DNA of 64,000 nucleotides, from contig JBGAHD010000001.1 in the NCBI GenBank assembly GCA_044226395.1, positions 1,277,014-1,341,013 of the forward strand, given 5' to 3'. Position numbers and translations under genes: made by a program. The stretch's first letter is position 1; each line of letters opens with the position of its first letter. The notes below the pieces were generated by a model, which saw nothing but the letters and a program-made list of their open reading frames with translations, was not told where the DNA came from and did not search any database. The stretch is from JBGAHD01 sp044226395 (GTDB lineage Bacteria; Pseudomonadota; Gammaproteobacteria; Xanthomonadales; Ahniellaceae). This document shows positions 60,958-64,000 of this stretch, piece by piece.

Positions 60958-61281
60958 ATGCCCTTCGTGGTCACCGAGAATTGCATCAAATGCAAGTACA
61001 CCGATTGCGTGGAAGTGTGTCCGGTGGACTGCTTCCACGAAGGTCCGAACTTCCTGGTCATCGATCCCGACGAGTGCATCGACTGCACGCTGTGCGAGCC
61101 GGAATGCCCGGCCAATGCGATCTATCCCGAGGACGACGTGCCGGCGGGCCAGGAGCACTTCATCAAGCTCAACGCCGAACTGGCCAAGGCCTGGCCGGTG
61201 ATCACCGAGCGCAAGGAAGCCCCGGCTGACGCCAAGGAATGGGACGGCAAGCCCGGCAAACTGCCCTTGCTCGAGCGCTGA
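60958..61281 (+). CDS. fdxA: 7Fe ferredoxin FdxA
   Basis: A 107-residue soluble electron carrier with one [3Fe-4S] and one [4Fe-4S] cluster. The cluster motifs are CIKCKYTDCVEVCPVDCF near the N-terminus and CIDCTLCEPECPANAI (about 38-53). The extended C-terminal helix (AELAKAWPVITERK) is typical of the FdxA subfamily in Proteobacteria. GGGAGTG lies 8 nt before the ATG at 60958. It is just downstream of tRNA-Glu and ends at a strong terminator. Confidence 0.96.
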   Translation: MPFVVTENCIKCKYTDCVEVCPVDCFHEGPNFLVIDPDECIDCTLCEPECPANAIYPEDDVPAGQEHFIKLNAELAKAWPVITERKEAPADAKEWDGKPGKLPLLER

Positions 61282-61305
61282 AACGCGCGACCCCGCATTG
61301 AAGCG

Positions 61306-61331
61306 AAAACGGCGCCCTAGGGCGCCGTTTT
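61306..61331. terminator. bidirectional terminator between fdxA and bamC
   Basis: A perfect 26-bp palindrome: AAAACGGCGCCCT and its complement, with T-tracts on both strands. Confidence 0.9.
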
Positions 61332-61354
61332 CGTGTCCGCCAGGGGCCGAAGCC

Positions 61355-61987
61355 TCAGCCGAGACGTTCCTTGAGGGCCGAGATGATGCGACGCGCGAAC
61401 TCGTCGCTCGACGCCTCGCCGTTCTCGTCCTCGATGCGCACCTGGCTGCCCGCGCCGTCGGCGACGATCTTGACCACGCGCGTGGCCTCGGCCGCCGAAG
61501 TCTGCGAACCGCCCTTGAACATGCGCTTGAAGAAGCCGCCCTCGGCGCGCGAGGCGACCTGGGTGACGCCGCGCAGCGTGTAGCTGGACGACGCTTCGTC
61601 GCTGGACACGACTTCACCCACGCCCGCGCGCGACAGCGCGAGGCCCACGCGGCGATACGCGCCGGCGACCGAGTCGGTCATCGACAGCGTGCTGTCCTCG
61701 CCCGCGATGATGGTCGAGGGACTGGCTGCAGCGGTCGCGCCTTCGGGCGCCGCGGTCGATTCCACCGGCGAATCGGAAGGCGCGCTGGCGCTCGCGCCGT
61801 TACCGCCCGCGGGCACCGTCAAGGCGGCGGCGGTCGACGGCGAATCCAGATCCGGCGGGACTTCCAGCGGACGGCCCGCCTGGCTCGAGGTGTAATCGGC
61901 GCCGCGATGGCCACGAAGCCAGCCGCAGCCACTGGTGGAAGCGATCAGGGCGGCCAGCGCCAAGACATACGCGGTTCTCTTGAACAT
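61355..61987 (-). CDS. bamC: outer membrane protein assembly lipoprotein BamC (NlpB)
   Basis: A 210-residue lipoprotein of the beta-barrel assembly machine. A signal peptide with lipobox STSGC (Cys21) gives the lipid anchor. The N-terminal region (YTSSQAGRPLEVPPDLDSP) matches the unstructured BamD-binding segment of BamC. After a Ser/Ala-rich linker there is one helix-grip domain (about 108-210: YRRVGLALSRAGVGEVVSSD). Enterobacterial BamC has two such domains and is about 340 residues, so this is a shortened form. It lies 38 bp after dapA, as in Escherichia coli. Confidence 0.85.
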   Translation of the reverse strand: MFKRTAYVLALAALIASTSGCGWLRGHRGADYTSSQAGRPLEVPPDLDSPSTAAALTVPAGGNGASASAPSDSPVESTAAPEGATAAASPSTIIAGEDSTLSMTDSVAGAYRRVGLALSRAGVGEVVSSDEASSSYTLRGVTQVASRAEGGFFKRMFKGGSQTSAAEATRVVKIVADGAGSQVRIEDENGEASSDEFARRIISALKERLG

Positions 61988-62025
61988 AAGCGTTACTGTG
62001 TTCCCTGGGATGGGTGGAGAGCGGG

Positions 62026-62943
62026 TCAGGCCGCGCGCGAGGCGCCAGAACCGAGATGACGACGCTCGAGTTCGCGCACGCGCCCGGCTTCGGCGTCCGC
62101 CTGGCCATGCCAGGCGGGCGTCAATTCAAGCAGGGGCAGACGCAACGCGGGTGAACAATGCCCCAATCGATGCAACAACCACTTCACCGGAATGGGATTG
62201 GGTTCGACGCCGAGGAAGGCGTAGAGCGAGGCGAGGTCCTGATCGAGCGCGCGCGCTTGCGCGTCGCGACCGGAACACGCCAGATCGACCAGGGCGCGAA
62301 AACTCGCCGGCGCCACGTTCGCCGCCACCGAGATCACGCCGACGGCGCCAGCCAGCATGGCGCGCACGCAGGTGCCATCGTCGCCGCTGAGCACGGCGAA
62401 CTTCGGACCGGCCAGCGGCAGCAGCGCGCTCATGCGCTCGGGCTCGGCGCGCGCTTCCTTGATGCCAACGATCATCGGATGCGAGGCGAGGCGCGCCAGC
62501 GTCTCGGGCAACAGATCGCAGCCCGTGCGCGAGGGCACGTTGTAGGCGATCAGGGGCAGCCCGCCCTGATCGGCGAGCGCGAGGTAATGTCGATACAGGC
62601 CTTCCTGGGTCGGCCGCGCGTAGAACGGCGTCACCACCAGGGCACCGTGCGCGCCGCGCGCGGCGGCGCGCTGGATCATGCGCAATGACTTGTGCGTGGC
62701 CGCCGCGCCGCAGCCGGCGATCACGCGCATCGCGCCGCCGACATGGGTCACCGCGGTGTCGATCAAGGCGTCGAACTCGGCGTCATCGAGCGCGCCCGAC
62801 TCACCGGTCGAACCACCGACCACGACACCATGCGTGCCCGCCGCGCGATGCAGATCGAGCAATCGACGAAACGCGTCGACGTCGATCTCGCCCTCGGGCG
62901 AAAAAGGAGTCACGATGGCGCAAATACTGCCGTGGAAGATCAA
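62026..62943 (-). CDS. dapA: 4-hydroxy-tetrahydrodipicolinate synthase
   Basis: A 305-residue TIM-barrel lyase that condenses pyruvate and aspartate semialdehyde in lysine and meso-diaminopimelate synthesis. Seen: GSICAIVTPF, VVGGSTGESGAL, YNVPSRTG with the catalytic Tyr, and the Schiff-base Lys in GIKEA (about 160). The start is TTG at 62941-62943, because it is the only codon that gives the family N-terminus; the next candidate (GTG in IVTPF) would remove a core strand. It is divergent from gcvR, as in enterobacteria, and bamC follows. Confidence 0.94.
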   Translation of the reverse strand: MIFHGSICAIVTPFSPEGEIDVDAFRRLLDLHRAAGTHGVVVGGSTGESGALDDAEFDALIDTAVTHVGGAMRVIAGCGAAATHKSLRMIQRAAARGAHGALVVTPFYARPTQEGLYRHYLALADQGGLPLIAYNVPSRTGCDLLPETLARLASHPMIVGIKEARAEPERMSALLPLAGPKFAVLSGDDGTCVRAMLAGAVGVISVAANVAPASFRALVDLACSGRDAQARALDQDLASLYAFLGVEPNPIPVKWLLHRLGHCSPALRLPLLELTPAWHGQADAEAGRVRELERRHLGSGASRAA

Positions 62944-63085
62944 GGCGGCGGGCCGAAGCGGCGGGAGTCAGCATGTTACTTTCCGCTTTGCCTCAGTGAC
63001 AAGTATTCCGCCGCGTGCCCGGGAGAGGCAAAATGCGGGCAGCGGCGGCCCGAATGTCCGTCGCAGTCGCAACCAGCGAGAGTCC

Positions 63086-63634
63086 GTGGCACGCCCGACC
63101 GTCAACGAAAACTACGCCCTCGTCATCGCCACCGTCCCGCAAGCACAGCCCGCGCTGGTGCCGCTGGCCAAGCGTGTCGCGGAGTGCGGCTGCAACATCA
63201 CCGAAGCGCGGCTGTCGACCCTGGGCGAGGACGTGATCATCGCCCTGCACGTGGTCGGCTCCTGGGACGCGATCGCCAAGCTTGAGGCGGGCGCGGCGCG
63301 CCTGGAGCGCGACGAGGCCATGAAGATCACGGTCACGCGCAGTGCGCCGCGACCGCAACAGACCAATCTCATGCCTTACCTCGTCGAGGTGGTCGCGGCG
63401 GACAAGCCCGGCATTCTGTTTCAGATCGGCGAGTTCTTCGCCAATCGCGGCATCGTGATGGAGCAGATGAATTCGAGCCGATACCGCGCCATGCAAACGG
63501 GCGCGGACATGTTCCAGGCGCAGATCACCATCGGCATTCCGGCCAAGACCCACATCGCCTCGCTGCGCGACGATTTCCTCGAATTCTGCGACGCCCACAA
63601 TCTCGACGCCATCATGGACCCGGTCAAGTTCTGA
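63086..63634 (+). CDS. gcvR: glycine cleavage system transcriptional repressor (ACT-domain protein GcvR)
   Basis: A 182-residue protein of two ACT domains (about 10-85 and 95-175), which in Escherichia coli antagonises GcvA to repress the glycine cleavage operon. Seen: YALVIATVPQAQPALVPLAK, ITEARLSTLGEDVIIALHV, and in the second half LVEVVAADKPGILFQIGEFF and MNSSRY. No DNA-binding domain is present, as expected. The start is a GTG at 63086 with GAGAG close upstream. Divergent from dapA, 52 bp before the PIN/PhoH gene. Confidence 0.85.
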   Translation: MARPTVNENYALVIATVPQAQPALVPLAKRVAECGCNITEARLSTLGEDVIIALHVVGSWDAIAKLEAGAARLERDEAMKITVTRSAPRPQQTNLMPYLVEVVAADKPGILFQIGEFFANRGIVMEQMNSSRYRAMQTGADMFQAQITIGIPAKTHIASLRDDFLEFCDAHNLDAIMDPVKF

Positions 63635-63686
63635 TGACCGGGCCCGCCGTAGTTCCAAGTCATGCCCACACGGGGGATTCCGCCGC

Positions 63687-64000
63687 ATGATGACTGCCGG
63701 CAAGCGCATCTATGTGCTCGACACCAATGTGCTGATGCACGACCCGACCTCGCTGTTCCGCTTCGAGGAACACGACGTCTTCATCCCGATGACCGTGCTC
63801 GAGGAACTCGATCACGCCAAGAAAGGCACCTCGGAAGTCTCCCGCAACGCGCGCCAAGTCAGTCGCTTCATCAATGAACTGATCGAGGTCAATGGCGCGG
63901 ACAACATCGACAAGGGCCTCAAGCTCGCGCGACCCAAGGGCCTTAGGCTCAAGCGCGAGGCGCAGATCGGCCGACTGCTGTTTCAGACCACGCCCACGGG
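63687..64000 (+). CDS. PIN domain / PhoH-type ATPase, N-terminal part (cut by window edge)
   Basis: The first 104 residues or so are visible. They begin with a PIN nuclease-like domain: IYVLDTNVLMHDP with the metal-binding Asp, then IPMTVLEELDHAKKG with an acidic residue, and NARQVSRFINEL. This N-terminus is that of PhoH2-type proteins, where a PIN domain is fused to a PhoH P-loop ATPase/helicase acting on RNA. The ATPase half lies beyond the window, so the fusion is inferred. The start is ATG 63687 (ATGATG), with GGGGG upstream. Confidence 0.85.
   Translation, partial: MMTAGKRIYVLDTNVLMHDPTSLFRFEEHDVFIPMTVLEELDHAKKGTSEVSRNARQVSRFINELIEVNGADNIDKGLKLARPKGLRLKREAQIGRLLFQTTPT

Overview
The window is very GC-rich chromosomal DNA, full of GCGC/CGCG words. 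Housekeeping genes of a gammaproteobacterium sit in conserved blocks: rpsT | murJ–ribF–ileS–lspA–ispH, rplU–rpmA–obgE, queG | nnrDE–tsaE–amidase–mutL, pcnB–folK–panB–panC, and gcvR | dapA–bamC. The accessory content (an ECF sigma factor paired with a TPR Ser/Thr kinase, DUF3011 and DUF1684 proteins, an IPTL-CTERM-like surface protein, low-affinity iron permease family) suggests the order Lysobacterales (Xanthomonadales). This placement is inferred from gene content, not from a marker phylogeny. I see no insertion sequence, prophage, CRISPR array or recognisable defence island.

Layout. 1-6.3 kb: the 5' part of mtnA, a DUF1801 protein, an ABC half-transporter, an EcsC-like protein and two tandem Sel1-repeat/2-oxoglutarate oxygenases. 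6.3-15.6 kb: assimilatory sulfate reduction (cysJ, cysI, cysH, a fused ATP sulfurylase/APS kinase, cysB, cysG). Together these take sulfate to sulfide and make the siroheme that CysI needs. 15.6-29 kb: the most accessory part, with secreted proteins of unknown role, small conserved proteins, the ECF/kinase pair, two tandem membrane-anchored Sel1-like paralogues, the IPTL-CTERM-like protein and a CaCA antiporter. 28.9-38.7 kb: two tRNAs, isoprenoid, lipoprotein and translation genes, and ribosomal protein operons. 39-48 kb: uvrA, acyl-CoA and crotonase enzymes, a copper chaperone, a sulfurtransferase/Nudix/DUF1289 operon and an FKBP isomerase. 48-57 kb: mutL, amidase, tsaE, nnrDE, queG, pgi and a candidate small RNA. 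57-64 kb: pantothenate and folate genes, pcnB, tRNA-Glu, ferredoxin, bamC, dapA, gcvR and the start of a PIN/PhoH protein.

Regulatory reading. Several sigma-70 promoters are readable with 16-18 bp spacing (rplU, rpsT, tRNA-Val/Thr, tRNA-Glu, the 24.8-kb gene). Six start codons lie exactly 6 nt after a TAnnnT hexamer with no Shine-Dalgarno, which suggests leaderless mRNAs. The clearest case is the 20-bp gap between nnrDE and queG, where two overlapping divergent -10 boxes each sit 6 nt from their own start codon. Nearly every convergent gene pair is separated by a perfect GC-rich hairpin.

No complete new system is proven here. The best candidates for new biology are the leaderless promoter signature, the tandem Sel1-dioxygenases, the tandem Sel1-like paralogues ending in Ala-Cys-Cys, and the transcribed-looking segment with a strong terminator between panC and pgi.
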